From: Mesobacillus jeotgali
GTDB lineage: Bacteria; Bacillota; Bacilli; Bacillales; Cytobacillaceae
Assembly (NCBI RefSeq): GCF_014856545.2
Contig: NZ_CP109811.1
Coordinates: forward strand, 1,668,001 to 1,732,000
Direction of reading: 5' to 3'
DNA: 64,000 bases
The position numbers and the translations under genes were made by a program. This document shows, piece by piece, positions 1 through 9,645 of the stretch. Below the pieces are notes generated by a model, which was given only the letters and a program-made list of their open reading frames with translations, did no database searches and was not told the origin of the DNA. Within the stretch, counting starts at the first letter, position 1. Each line of letters opens with the position of its first letter.

Positions 1-111
1 CACCATCACTATGAGTTGATTGGCTGGTCAGAGTGGCGTGTCGTTGTCACATTCTGGACTGTCGGCCTGCTTTTCGCCATCCTAGGAATTTATATTGAGG
101 TGTGGATCTAA
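1..111 (+). CDS. mraY: Phospho-N-acetylmuramoyl-pentapeptide-transferase MraY, 3' end only
   Basis: The first 36 codons, open from the window edge to the TAA at 109-111, read as the C-terminus of MraY: a His-rich start (HHHYELIGW), then a hydrophobic last membrane segment (about residues 17-33) ending in a short IEVWI tail. MraY moves phospho-MurNAc-pentapeptide onto undecaprenyl phosphate to make lipid I in the membrane. The murD start follows the stop directly, the usual mraY-murD order of the dcw cluster. The identification rests on this tail and on context, as the catalytic part lies outside the window. Confidence 0.9.
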   Translation, partial: HHHYELIGWSEWRVVVTFWTVGLLFAILGIYIEVWI

Positions 112-1464
112 ATGAAAGATATCAAAACATATCAACATAAAAAAATACTTGTACTTGGCCTTGCCAAGAGTGGAGTCAGTGCAGCGGCTCTGCTACATAA
201 ATTAGGGGCTTTTGTTACGGTCAATGACAGCAAGCCTCTTGCTGAAAATCCAGAAGCGCAAGGGTTGCTTGAGCAGGGGATCAAGGTTGTTTGTGGAAGC
301 CACCCAATCGAATTGATGGACGAAGGTTTTGAACTGGTCGTCAAGAACCCGGGAATTCCATACTATAACCCTATGATTCAAAAAGCGGTTGAAAAGGAAA
401 TTCCGATTATCACTGAAGTTGAACTGGCATACCAGATTTCTGATGCACCACTGATTGGCATAACAGGCACGAACGGAAAGACGACGACTACCACGCTGAT
501 TTTCGAAATGCTTGAAGCAGGGGAGAAGCATCCATTGATTGCAGGGAATATCGGAACTGTGGCATCAGGTGTTGCCCAGGAAGCAACTTCTGAAAATACG
601 ATTGTTATTGAACTCTCTTCCTTTCAATTGATGGGGATCGACCAGTTTAAACCACGTATCGCAATCATTACAAATCTGTATGACGCACACCTGGATTATC
701 ACGGCACGAGGAAAGAATATATGGGAGCCAAAGCTCGGATTACCCAGAACCAGACTGAAGAAGACTTCCTCATTATCAATGCCGACCAGGAGGAATGCAT
801 GGAAATTGCCCGCAATTCAAAAGCGCAAATCGTACCTTTCTCAACAAGGAAGGTGCTTGAAAGCGGCGCTTATGTAAAGGATGGCTGGGTTTGCTTTAAT
901 GGGGAGCAAATTATTGAAACAAAGGATATCGTCCTGCCGGGCAAGCATAATCTGGAGAATATACTATCGGCCGTAGCGGCAACGCTGCTTTCAGGTGCAG
1001 ATAAAGAGGCAATCAGCAAGGTGCTTACTACCTTCGCAGGCGTACGTCACAGGCTTCAGTATGTGGCCACTATCGATGAACGTAAATTTTATAATGACTC
1101 AAAAGCTACCAATATTTTAGCAACTGAAAATGCCCTGGCGGCGTTCGAAGCCCCGATTGTCTTGCTGGCCGGCGGTCTTGACAGAGGCAATTCTTTTGAT
1201 GAGCTTGTTCCCTCACTGAAAAATGTAAGGACCCTGATCACCTTTGGAGAAACTGCTGAAAAAGTTGGACAGGCTGGACAGGATGCAGGAATAAAAACGA
1301 TTCTGCGGGCCGATAATGTGGAAAAGGCCGTTCCCGTGGCATTTGAACATTCAGAACCCGGTGATGTTATCCTGCTGTCTCCTGCTTGCGCAAGCTGGGA
1401 TCAGTACAAAACTTTTGAGGTCAGAGGAGACATGTTTATCGAGGCAGTGCATAAGCTTAAGTAA
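112..1464 (+). CDS. murD: UDP-N-acetylmuramoylalanine--D-glutamate ligase
   Basis: MurD adds D-glutamate to UDP-MurNAc-L-Ala in the cytoplasm using ATP. The 450-residue product matches the family's usual length (about 450). It shows a Rossmann-like N-terminal domain (VLGLAKSG near residue 15), the Mur-ligase ATP loop GTNGKTTTT near residue 123, the central-domain HLDYHG motif, and the C-terminal ligase domain with YNDSKATN and [10 protein letters not shown]. The ATG directly follows the mraY stop and is preceded by a GAGGTG ribosome site inside the mraY end, so the two are translationally coupled. No terminator separates it from spoVE. Confidence 0.97.
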   Translation: MKDIKTYQHKKILVLGLAKSGVSAAALLHKLGAFVTVNDSKPLAENPEAQGLLEQGIKVVCGSHPIELMDEGFELVVKNPGIPYYNPMIQKAVEKEIPIITEVELAYQISDAPLIGITGTNGKTTTTTLIFEMLEAGEKHPLIAGNIGTVASGVAQEATSENTIVIELSSFQLMGIDQFKPRIAIITNLYDAHLDYHGTRKEYMGAKARITQNQTEEDFLIINADQEECMEIARNSKAQIVPFSTRKVLESGAYVKDGWVCFNGEQIIETKDIVLPGKHNLENILSAVAATLLSGADKEAISKVLTTFAGVRHRLQYVATIDERKFYNDSKATNILATENALAAFEAPIVLLAGGLDRGNSFDELVPSLKNVRTLITFGETAEKVGQAGQDAGIKTILRADNVEKAVPVAFEHSEPGDVILLSPACASWDQYKTFEVRGDMFIEAVHKLK

Positions 1465-1566
1465 GGGCTTGTCTTGGACAACATGACTCACCGATGCTTG
1501 GCCTCATTGCAGGCTGGATGGGAAGCGGCATATGAGCCCTAAATCATACAGCCGAGGTGTATTGCT

Positions 1567-2668
1567 TTGCCAACGAAAAAAAACGACTCCAGACATATTC
1601 CTGATGATTGTAACATTTACGCTTTTGGCAGTAGGTTTAATCATGGTTTACAGCGCAAGTGCTGTCTGGGCGGATTATAAGTTCAATGATTCCTTCTTCT
1701 TTGCAAAACGGCAGATGCTGTTTGCAGGTGTCGGGATCGTCGCGATGTTCTTTATCATGAATATTGACTACTGGACATGGAGGACATGGGCAAAGGTCAT
1801 TTTGATCATCTGTTTTGTCCTGCTGATCCTTGTGCTGATCCCTGGAATCGGCAATGTGCGGAATGGTTCCAGGAGCTGGATAGGAGTAGGAGCATTCTCA
1901 GTACAGCCCTCAGAGTTTATGAAAATTGCGATGATTGCCTTCCTCGCGAAGTTCCTGTCAGAGAACCAGAAGGCGATCACGTCATTCAAGCAGGGACTGT
2001 TTCCTTCATTAGGACTTGTATTTTTGGCATTTGGCCTAATTATGCTTCAGCCCGATCTAGGTACAGGAACTGTCATGGTTGGCACTTCTGTGGTTATCAT
2101 CTTTATTGCCGGAGCCAGGATAAGTCATTTTGTCGGTCTCGGACTGTTAGGGGTGGCAGGTTTTGTAGGACTGATCATTTCAGCTCCATACAGGATGAAA
2201 CGGATTACATCCTTCCTTGACCCATGGCAGGATCCACTCGGAAGCGGCTTCCAGATGATTCAATCGCTGTATGCGATCGGACCAGGTGGGCTGTTCGGTC
2301 TTGGTCTTGGGCAAAGCAGGCAAAAATTCTTTTACCTGCCTGAGCCGCAAACTGATTTTATTTTTGCGATTCTTGCAGAAGAGCTCGGGTTCATTGGCGG
2401 TTCACTGATTCTTCTATTATTCTCATTACTGCTTTGGAGAGGTATAAGAATTGCACTGGGAGCTCCCGATTTATTCGGAACTTTCCTGGCGACTGGGATC
2501 ATCGCGATGATTGCGATCCAGGTAATGATCAATATCGGTGTTGTAACCGGGCTAATGCCTGTTACCGGTATCACGCTCCCATTCCTGAGTTACGGTGGTT
2601 CATCCCTGACATTGATGCTGATGGCTGTAGGGGTACTGCTGAATATCAGTCGCCACTCGCGATATTAA
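1567..2668 (+). CDS. spoVE: SEDS-family stage V sporulation protein SpoVE (start region frameshifted)
   Basis: A polytopic SEDS-family glycosyltransferase (FtsW/RodA/SpoVE) with about ten membrane segments. Landmarks are MVYSASAVWADYKF, RSWIGVG, QPDLGTG, the PEPQTDFIFA loop and the C-terminal ITLPFLSYGGSS. Position between murD and murG plus the sequence fit SpoVE, needed for spore cortex peptidoglycan, better than vegetative FtsW. The continuous frame can start at ATG 1532 with a weak ribosome site. However GAGGTG at 1554-1559 sits 7 nt before TTG 1567, which would read MPTKK then enter the SpoVE frame if the A8 run at 1576-1583 were A7. That gives 366 residues, the length I recall for B. 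subtilis SpoVE. An inserted A is therefore likely. Confidence 0.9.
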
Positions 2669-2675
2669 ACTGTTA

Positions 2676-2714
2676 CAAAAACAAAAGACCCTGCATCAGG
2701 GTCTTTTGTTTTTG
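2676..2714 (+). terminator. Rho-independent terminator after spoVE
   Basis: The arm ACAAAAGACCCTG pairs with AGGGTCTTTTGT around the loop CATC, and a T tract follows. It sits 8 nt past the spoVE stop, so it separates the murD-spoVE unit from murG. Confidence 0.9.
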
Positions 2715-3174
2715 ATAATTTTTCCTCCTGTAAGTTATGATTTAAACAGGAGCCGGAAATTCGGACATGATCTGTGAATATGTTAGGAATATGGCTTTGT
2801 TCATGCTATATTACATTTAAATAACAATATCTTTAAAAACTGTCCTGAAGTTTAGAATATAGTAGAATAGGGTAAAACCGGGGAGTGCCTTTTTTAAAGG
2901 CTTCTTTTCACCGTCATAATTTACATCACTGAATCCGGAAAAAACTGGTGTGTAAATCCAAGCGTGATAGACGTGATTAAAAAAGGCTGTTTTCGCCATT
3001 GATTGTTGCTTTTCAGACGGGTGCTCGTCTTCGGGATAATTAAGTAATCGGGCTTACTTCAGAAGATTTATGAAAAAGCATTGAATTATATTCGAAAATC
3101 CCGGGTGTCATTTAAATATTTGTTGAGAGAGTAACAGGGTTTACGAAAGAGCCTTAAAAAAGAGATAAGTTGCT
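2715..3174. other. Gene-free spacer between spoVE and murG
   Basis: About 460 bases with no coding sequence I can support. The one 60-codon minus-strand frame (2817-2999) resembles no family, and I see no ribosome site I would trust for it. It must hold the murG promoter. AT-rich -10-like strings exist (for example around 2858-2867), but none pairs clearly with a -35, so no promoter is called. Confidence 0.5.
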
Positions 3175-3186
3175 GAGGTGTGGAAA

Positions 3187-4282
3187 ATGAAGATTGCAGT
3201 TAGCGGCGGCGGTACAGGAGGGCATATTTACCCTGCGCTCGCACTCATAAGGGAAATTCAAAAAAAGGATGAAAATGTTGAGTTTCTTTACATAGGGACA
3301 GAGAAAGGCCTTGAAAGCAAGCTTGTGCCCAGGGAAAACATCCCGTTCAAATCCATACATATCACAGGATTCAAACGAAAAATTTCATTCGAAAACGTAA
3401 AGACGGTCCTGCGGTTTCTAAAAGGAGTTCGGGACAGTAAAAAAATGCTCAAGGAATTCAAACCAGATGTTGTCATTGGTACAGGCGGCTATGTTTGCGG
3501 GCCGGTGGTCTATGCTGCTGCGAAAATGGGCATACCTACAATTGTCCATGAACAAAATAGCGTTCCAGGTTTGACGAATAAATTCCTGAGCCGTTATGTT
3601 GATAAAATCGCCATTTGCTTCGAGGAAGCAAGAGAGTTCTTCCCTGAGCAAAAGGTTGTGCTGACTGGTAACCCTAGGGCGTCCGAGGTGTTGGGGCAGG
3701 ATGGAATCAAAGGCAGGTTATCTGCCGGCCTGAAGCTTAAAATCCCAACTGTTCTCATATTTGGCGGTAGCAGGGGTGCAAGGCCCATTAATGAGGCAGT
3801 CGTAAAAAGTCTGACCGAATTAAGCGGCAAACCGTATCAGGTTTTATATGTAACGGGTGATGTGCATTTTGAAGATGTCCGGAAAGAAGTTGAGCTTGTT
3901 GGAAATCCGGAAAATGTCATTATCAAACCATTCATACACAATATGCCAGAGGTGTTATCCGGGGTAGATTTAACAGTAGCAAGGGCAGGGGCGACTACGC
4001 TGGCTGAGCTCACTTCACTGGGAATTCCCAGCATATTGATTCCAAGCCCATATGTAACCGACAATCATCAAGAAAAAAAACGCCCGGGCATTAAGTGAAA
4101 ATGGTGCAGCCAAATTGCTGCTTGAAAAAGACCTCACAGGTCCCAAACTGGTTGAAAGCATTGACCATATTCTGGGCCGTGAAGAGAAGCTGGCAGAAAT
4201 GAAGAAGGCCGCGAAAAAACTAGGCATCCCTGACGCTGCCCAGAGACTGTACCGTCTCATGGAGGAATTGGCGGAAAAGTAG
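3187..4282 (+). CDS. murG: UDP-GlcNAc:lipid I N-acetylglucosaminyltransferase MurG (frameshifted)
   Basis: MurG makes lipid II from lipid I at the inner face of the membrane. It has the GT28 N-terminal [12 protein letters not shown] loop, the HEQNSVPG motif, a C-terminal domain starting [14 protein letters not shown], and the donor-site stretch RAGATTLAE. The intact frame stops at 4098, just after an A8 run at 4073-4080. Dropping one A gives HQEKNARAL and continues to the TAG at 4280-4282, for 364 residues against about 363 in B. subtilis. ATG 3187 is the start, since GAGGTG at 3175-3180 is spaced 6 nt. MurG is essential, so a real break here would be lethal. A consensus error is the likely cause. 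Confidence 0.93.
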
Positions 4283-4341
4283 CCTATAGGCATGCAGCTG
4301 CATAAACTGTTCAAAAGCTGTATCGTGAAAGGAAGGGTATT

Positions 4342-5250
4342 ATGAAGGATCTAGCTAGCAAACTTAGAGATTTGAGCATCGGTTCTATAAAAGAGAATGA
4401 ACCGCTCGCAAACCACACATCGATGAAAATAGGCGGACCTGCTGACATACTTATTGAACCTTCATCAATAGAAAATCTAAGAAAAGCGGTTGAAGTCATT
4501 AAGAATTCTGGTGTTAAATGGACCGTAATCGGCAGAGGATCGAATCTCCTCGTTTCAGATAAAGGAATTGAAGGTGCTGTTATCAAGCTGGGTTCCGGGC
4601 TTGATGATTTGGAGATTGATGGCACAAGAGTGACAGCTGGCGGAGGCCTTTCGCTGGTCAATTTTGCGATCACCATTAGTCGCAAAGGGCTCTCCGGACT
4701 GGAATTCGCAGGCGGCATTCCAGGGTCGATCGGCGGTGCGGTTTATATGAACGCCGGAGCACACGGATCGGATATCTCACAAATACTTGAGAAAGCATAT
4801 GTGCTTTTTGAAGATGGCTCTCTTGAATGGCTTACTAACAAAGAGATGAAATTCTCATATAGAACATCAGTCCTTCAGAAAGAAAGACCAGGGATTGTTG
4901 TAGGCGCCATTTTCCAACTTGAAGAAGGAAATAAGGATGAAATTGTCGCGGAGCTGCAAAAAAACAAGGATTATCGAAAAGAAACACAGCCATATAATTT
5001 TCCAAGCTGCGGCAGTGTCTTCCGGAATCCACTGCCAAATTATGCAGGAAATTTAATCGAAAAATCAGGCTTAAAAGGCCATCAAATTGGCGGAGCGCAA
5101 ATTTCCGAACTGCATGCGAATTTCATTGTAAACAAAGGAAATGCCAAGGCTGAGGATGTTCTCGGTCTAATCCAGCATGTAAAGGACACTGTCCTCGATT
5201 TACATGGTGTGAAAATGGAGACAGAGGTAGAAATTATCGGCCGGAAATAG
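4342..5250 (+). CDS. murB: UDP-N-acetylenolpyruvoylglucosamine reductase
   Basis: MurB reduces UDP-GlcNAc-enolpyruvate to UDP-MurNAc using NADPH and FAD. The 302 residues match the type II MurB common in Bacillus. Visible are the N-terminal [13 protein letters not shown], the FAD-binding [35 protein letters not shown] and SCGSVFRNP, which carries the catalytic serine. The start is ATG 4342 behind AAAGGAAGGG. It lies 59 bases after the true end of murG and a hairpin follows it, so murG-murB is probably one unit. Confidence 0.97.
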   Translation: MKDLASKLRDLSIGSIKENEPLANHTSMKIGGPADILIEPSSIENLRKAVEVIKNSGVKWTVIGRGSNLLVSDKGIEGAVIKLGSGLDDLEIDGTRVTAGGGLSLVNFAITISRKGLSGLEFAGGIPGSIGGAVYMNAGAHGSDISQILEKAYVLFEDGSLEWLTNKEMKFSYRTSVLQKERPGIVVGAIFQLEEGNKDEIVAELQKNKDYRKETQPYNFPSCGSVFRNPLPNYAGNLIEKSGLKGHQIGGAQISELHANFIVNKGNAKAEDVLGLIQHVKDTVLDLHGVKMETEVEIIGRK

Positions 5251-5321
5251 CAGGAAAGAGGTTCAGGCTGTCAATTTCTGTGATATAATAATTCATTAGA
5301 TTAGGATGCTTACCTGATAGA

Positions 5322-5360
5322 AACGGCATGGCCAAATTTTCATGCCGTTGGTTCTTCTTT
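5322..5360 (+). terminator. Probable terminator after murB
   Basis: The arms AACGGCATG and CATGCCGTT enclose an 11-nt loop, followed by a T-rich run (TTCTTCTTTTCTTG). It lies about 70 bases past murB and before divIB. Confidence 0.65.
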
Positions 5361-5512
5361 TCTTGTTGTGCTGCTTTACATAGCTTAATTAATTTGAATT
5401 TATAGGGCAGCTCCTGATCAAAAATTATTATAACGATGGCTATAACCTGCATGAGCAAGTAAAAAGGAGTTTTCTTCAGAGAATGGGTTCAGCCGATAAA
5501 GAGGGGATTGAA

Positions 5513-6304
5513 ATGGACAAGAGGAAAATCGTCTCGATTGAAGACCGGATTCCAAAGTTAAAACATCAAAGGCGCAAGAAAGCCAATCGCAGGCTTATCA
5601 TGCTGCTGGCTATGTTTTTTATATTAATAGCCGGTGTTATCTATTTTCAATCACCGCTTAGCAAGGTGAAGGATATTACTGTTTCAGGAAATGACTCCTA
5701 TTCTTATGAACATATCGTTGAAAAAAGCGGAATCTCCTTCGACACAAATGTGTGGAAAATCAGCAAGGGTGAAATTGAAGGGAAACTGGAAAAAATCCAG
5801 GAAATCAAGCAAGCTTCTGTGAACATAAAGCTTCCAAATACAGTCGACATCGTGCTTGAAGAATATAGCAGGCTAGCCTATATTTCAAAGGGAAAGAATT
5901 TTTATCCGGTCCTTGAGAATGGGAATATCCTTGGTGAAAAACAGATGGATGAAATCCCTGTCAATGCGCCCATTTTAATTGGATTTAAGGAAGGAAAAGT
6001 CCTGGATGAAATGATTGCTGCATTGGAGGAACTTCCAGAAGTGGTGATGAATTCAATTTCTGAAATCCACTCACAGCCAATTAAAACGGACCGATATCTC
6101 ATCAAGCTGTATATGAATGACGGATATGAGGTGAATGCTTCTCTCAGGACTTTTTCTGATAAAATGGCACATTACCCATCAATCGTCAGCCAGCTTGACC
6201 CTTCTAAGAAGGGTGTGATCGACCTTGAGGTTGGATCCTATTTTAAAGCATATGAAGCAGAGGAAGCTGAGGAAGTTGAAATTGAAAAAGAAAGTGAACA
6301 GTAA
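5513..6304 (+). CDS. divIB: Cell division protein DivIB (FtsQ)
   Basis: A bitopic division protein of the DivIB/FtsQ/FtsL/DivIC subcomplex. It has a basic cytoplasmic tail (MDKRKIVSIEDRIPKL), one membrane segment around residues 26-47, then an extracellular POTRA domain starting SPLSKVKDITVSGN, a beta domain, and an acidic Glu-rich tail. ATG 5513 is chosen because GAGGGG at 5501-5506 is 6 nt upstream. The in-frame ATG at 5483 has its nearest purine-rich site 14 nt away. The product is 263 residues, the usual size for Bacillus. It overlaps the start of the next gene. Confidence 0.93.
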   Translation: MDKRKIVSIEDRIPKLKHQRRKKANRRLIMLLAMFFILIAGVIYFQSPLSKVKDITVSGNDSYSYEHIVEKSGISFDTNVWKISKGEIEGKLEKIQEIKQASVNIKLPNTVDIVLEEYSRLAYISKGKNFYPVLENGNILGEKQMDEIPVNAPILIGFKEGKVLDEMIAALEELPEVVMNSISEIHSQPIKTDRYLIKLYMNDGYEVNASLRTFSDKMAHYPSIVSQLDPSKKGVIDLEVGSYFKAYEAEEAEEVEIEKESEQ

Positions 6305-6986
6305 TCGTGTAATTCTTTCAATCGTTTTCCTGGTCCTGGGCTTCATGGTCGCTTTTTCATTCCGTGTCACACAGGACGAGGGAGAAAAAGGCCAGGGCCT
6401 CACGGACAGACAGTGGGAGAAGCACTTAAGTTTGAGGAATGATTTAATAGAGCAGGAAGAAAAAAACCGAGAGCTCCAGAAAGAGTTGAATGCCAAGCAG
6501 GAAAAGGTGAGGGAAATAGAAGCCAGTCTTTCCAAAGAGGCTCAAGTTTTCTTTAACATGGCTGAGGACGCTGAAAAATACCGTATGTATCTTGGAAAGG
6601 TGAAGGTTAGCGGAAAAGGTGTAAAAGTAACACTGGCTGATGGAGAGTATGACCCTGATGAGAAAAATATCAATAATTATCTTGTGCATGAACATCATGT
6701 ATTCAAGGTGATCAATGAACTGTACATCTCAGGTGCAGCAGCTATTGCTGTGAATGGTCAGAGGATCTCACACAATTCCTATATATTGTGTACAGGCCCT
6801 GTTATTACTGTTGATGGCTACCAGCATCCTGCCCCATTTGAAATCACTGCGATTGGCGACCCCGATGTTCTTTCCTCCGCTCTTAATATTACCGGTGGGG
6901 TAAAAGATCAGCTTGTGAATGACCAGATCGTGTTTTCCTTAGAAGAAAAGGAAAACATTCATATCGATCCAATTTTGGGCAAATGA
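6282..6986 (+). CDS. ylxW: DUF881 (UPF0749) family protein, YlxW-like
   Basis: It has a short basic N-terminus, one membrane segment (NRVILSIVFLVLGFMVAFSF), a coiled coil (roughly residues 35-80), then the DUF881 domain with KVSGKGVKVTLADG and AIAVNGQRIS. The function is unknown. In Bacillus it sits between divIB and sbp, so a role near division is inferred from context only. The frame is open from 6225, but that part is inside divIB. TTG 6282, 9 nt after GAGG at 6269-6272, is the best start, with GTG 6294 as an alternative. A second DUF881 gene follows, probably a tandem duplicate. Confidence 0.82.
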   Translation: MKKKVNSNRVILSIVFLVLGFMVAFSFRVTQDEGEKGQGLTDRQWEKHLSLRNDLIEQEEKNRELQKELNAKQEKVREIEASLSKEAQVFFNMAEDAEKYRMYLGKVKVSGKGVKVTLADGEYDPDEKNINNYLVHEHHVFKVINELYISGAAAIAVNGQRISHNSYILCTGPVITVDGYQHPAPFEITAIGDPDVLSSALNITGGVKDQLVNDQIVFSLEEKENIHIDPILGK

Positions 6987-7016
6987 TTATCATCAGTTAT
7001 TAACTTCCCAATTAGG

Positions 7017-7049
7017 AAAGCCATAAATATTTAGGCAGGCTTTTTATTA
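7017..7049 (+). terminator. Weak hairpin with T tract between the two DUF881 genes
   Basis: AAAGCC pairs with GGCTTT across a 15-nt loop and is followed by TTATTAT. The stem is only 6 bp, so it may attenuate rather than stop transcription. Confidence 0.4.
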
Positions 7050-7090
7050 TGGATTAGACCATGTAAAGAAAAGGCTTTATAGAAAGCAAG

Positions 7091-7834
7091 GTGAAAGTAT
7101 TGGGCGGACCAAAGAATCTTAGCTTCAGCGTTATAGCTGCTATCATTGGATTAATGGTCGCCATTCAGTTTCAAACCGTGAAGGAACCGGAAGTCAGGGA
7201 TACACGTGACACTTGGCAGCTTCGGGAAGATTTAATGAAGGAGAAGGAATTACAGTCCAAGCTGCTTCTCGAAATCAGGTCAAATGAAGAGAAAATTGCT
7301 AAGTATGAAACTGAGAGGCAGCAAAGCAAGGAAGAAGTGCTTCGGGAAACACTCTCTGAATTAAAGGAAGAGGCAGGATTGACAAAGGTCACCGGACCTG
7401 GCATCACGCTTTCGATAGAACCTGCTTTCAGCCTAATAGTCGAAGGTGGCAATCCACCTTCAGTTTCTCCGGATATGCTCAAAAGGCTGTTGAATGAATT
7501 GAACTTATATGGCGCAAAGCATGTCTCCGTAGATGGTGAAAGAGTAATTAATACAACGGTCATCCGGGATATAAACAGGGTGACAAAAATCAATGGCCAT
7601 TCCTTGAATCGTTTTCCAATAGAAGTTAAAGTGATCACGGAAAATGGTGACGCAGCCGAAAAGCTATACAATCGTATGAAGGTTTCCACGGTTGCCGAGG
7701 ACTTCTTCATTGACAATTTGGAAGTCAAGGTAAACAGGCCTGTTGGCGATCTGGTTGTACCTGCCTATCAGGACACAATCAGGATCAGATACATGGAGTC
7801 TGCTAAAACAGAAAAAGAGGGAGGCAACGGGTAA
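7091..7834 (+). CDS. ylxX: DUF881 (UPF0749) family protein, YlxX-like
   Basis: This is a paralogue of the preceding gene. It has an N-terminal membrane segment (LSFSVIAAIIGLMVAIQF), a charged coiled coil (residues about 40-95), then the DUF881 core with GPGITLSIEP, LNLYGAKHVSVDGERV and INRVTKINGHSLN. It has 247 residues from GTG 7091. TTG 7100 is also possible, because AAGGTG at 7089-7094 would then serve as its ribosome site. The stop overlaps the sbp start by one base (TAATG), so the two genes are coupled. The molecular role is not known. Confidence 0.82.
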   Translation: MKVLGGPKNLSFSVIAAIIGLMVAIQFQTVKEPEVRDTRDTWQLREDLMKEKELQSKLLLEIRSNEEKIAKYETERQQSKEEVLRETLSELKEEAGLTKVTGPGITLSIEPAFSLIVEGGNPPSVSPDMLKRLLNELNLYGAKHVSVDGERVINTTVIRDINRVTKINGHSLNRFPIEVKVITENGDAAEKLYNRMKVSTVAEDFFIDNLEVKVNRPVGDLVVPAYQDTIRIRYMESAKTEKEGGNG

Positions 7835-8184
7835 TGTGGCTTCCAATCATGGGATTGGTCATTGGTGTCATTATTGGGCTATTGACCGATATCCGAATTC
7901 CGGAAGAGTATTCTAATTATTTATCAATCGCAATCCTTGCTGCCCTCGATACTTTGTTTGGCGGGATTCGCGCCCAGCTGCAAAATATTTATGATGAAAA
8001 AGTTTTCGTATCAGGTTTCTTTTTTAATATAGTATTAGCAGCAAGTTTAGCTTTTCTAGGTGTCCATCTTGGTGTAGACTTGTATTTAGCAGCAGTTTTT
8101 GCCTTTGGGGTAAGGCTGTTCCAGAATATAGCCGTCATCAGGAGAATAATATTGACGAAATGGTCAACGACAAGTGAAAAGTAG
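7834..8184 (+). CDS. sbp: Small basic membrane protein Sbp (DUF1290)
   Basis: The 116-residue hydrophobic protein has three or four membrane segments and the family's conserved stretches: EYSNYLSIAILAALDTLFGG, VSGFFFNIVLA, LGVHLGVDLY and FGVRLFQNIAVIRR. It is found next to ftsA in many Firmicutes and its biochemical role is not established. The start is ATG 7834, overlapping the ylxX stop, behind GAGGGAGG. Confidence 0.93.
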   Translation: MWLPIMGLVIGVIIGLLTDIRIPEEYSNYLSIAILAALDTLFGGIRAQLQNIYDEKVFVSGFFFNIVLAASLAFLGVHLGVDLYLAAVFAFGVRLFQNIAVIRRIILTKWSTTSEK

Positions 8185-8321
8185 AAAAAAAAATGATATT
8201 TTAAAAGGGAAATATTTAATTGTGACGAATAAAGTAATGTAATTAAAAAATGAAACGCAATTAGATAGTGGTTCGAAATTGTTGTTCTAACACTAGGAAT
8301 TGATGAAGGAGGTGCCACAGA

Positions 8322-9605
8322 ATGAACAGCAATGATATATACGTCAGTCTTGACATCGGTACATCCAGTGTGAAGGTAATCATTGGAGAAATGGTCAATG
8401 ACACATTAAATATAATTGGTGTTGGCAATGTTAAGTCCGAAGGGTTAAGGAAGGGCTCCATTGTTGATATAGATGAAACCGTTCATTCTATTAAAAGGGC
8501 AGTCGAACAAGCTGAAAGAATGATAGGTTTAAAGATTAACCAGGTGATTGTTGGTGTCACCGGCAATCATGTTTCCCTGTTGCCATGCCATGGCGTGGTT
8601 GCAGTTTCCAGCGACAATCGCGAGATCACGAACGAGGACGTAGCGAGAGTCATTGATGCTGCACAGGTGGTATCGATTCCTCCAGAGCGAGAGATAATAG
8701 ACGTTATTCCTAAGCAATTTATCGTGGACGGTCTTGATGAGATCAATGATCCAAGAGGCATGATCGGTGTAAGGCTTGAAATGGAAGGAACGATCATTAC
8801 TGGATCAAAGACTATCTTACATAATACTCTTCGTTGTGTTGAGCGGGCTGGACTTGAAATCGTGGATATTGGCCTGCAGCCGCTTGCTGCTGGGGCATTC
8901 GCGCTTTCAAAAGATGAAAAGAATATGGGTGTCGCAATGATTGATATCGGCGGCGGTTCATCCACGGTCGCTGTTTTTGAAAACGGGCACCTAAGAGGTA
9001 CATCAGTCATCCCGGTTGGAGGAGACCATATCACTAAAGACCTATCAATCGGTTTGCGTACTACAACTGAAGAAGCGGATAAATTAAAATTGAAGCATGG
9101 ACATGCCTTTTATGACCATGCATCGGAAGAGGAAGTATTCGAGGTTTCAATTATCGGCAGCGACCAGCAGCAGCAGTTCAACCAGCTGGAAGTGGCAGAT
9201 ATCATCGAGGCCAGAATGGAAGAGATTTTCTCCCTTGTCCAGGATGAATTGAAACACATGAACATAAGGGACCTGCCAGGCGGATTTGTCCTGACAGGTG
9301 GAACAGCCAATATGCAGGGTGTTCTGGAGCTTGCCCAGGATATTTTCCATAGCAGGGTAAGAATTGCCATTCCGGATTATATTGGTGTAAGGGAACCTCA
9401 GTACACCACAGCAGTCGGCTTAATCCAATTTGCATATAAAAATGCAAAATTAAAAGGAAAGAAAATGGAAGCAGCTTTTAGTGAAATGGAACCAAAAGAA
9501 AAGAGAGTTCAAAAACAGCCGCATCCAAAATCGAAGCCTGAGAAACAGCCTGAAGAAAAAGTCACCTCAAGAATGAAGAAATTTCTTGGCTACTTTTTTG
9601 AATAA
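8322..9605 (+). CDS. ftsA: Cell division protein FtsA
   Basis: This actin-like ATPase tethers FtsZ to the membrane and recruits later division proteins. The 427 residues include the phosphate-1 motif SLDIGTSSVKVIIGE, a 1C domain, phosphate-2 IDIGGGSSTVAVF near residue 208, and the adenosine motif GGFVLTGGTANMQGV. A linker rich in Lys and Glu leads to a C-terminal amphipathic helix (MKKFLGYFF) that serves as the membrane anchor. A strong GAAGGAGGTG ribosome site precedes ATG 8322. ftsZ follows after 40 bases with no terminator, so the two are co-transcribed. Confidence 0.97.
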   Translation: MNSNDIYVSLDIGTSSVKVIIGEMVNDTLNIIGVGNVKSEGLRKGSIVDIDETVHSIKRAVEQAERMIGLKINQVIVGVTGNHVSLLPCHGVVAVSSDNREITNEDVARVIDAAQVVSIPPEREIIDVIPKQFIVDGLDEINDPRGMIGVRLEMEGTIITGSKTILHNTLRCVERAGLEIVDIGLQPLAAGAFALSKDEKNMGVAMIDIGGGSSTVAVFENGHLRGTSVIPVGGDHITKDLSIGLRTTTEEADKLKLKHGHAFYDHASEEEVFEVSIIGSDQQQQFNQLEVADIIEARMEEIFSLVQDELKHMNIRDLPGGFVLTGGTANMQGVLELAQDIFHSRVRIAIPDYIGVREPQYTTAVGLIQFAYKNAKLKGKKMEAAFSEMEPKEKRVQKQPHPKSKPEKQPEEKVTSRMKKFLGYFFE

Positions 9606-9645
9606 TCAGAGCTAACGGGAAATCGGCGAATTAGGAGGATTTGTC

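Noticed and set aside
7171..7728. Minus-strand open frame of 185 codons across the YlxX-like gene
   Set aside because: Antisense shadow, Ser-rich, without recognisable motifs, opposite a gene with clear family features.
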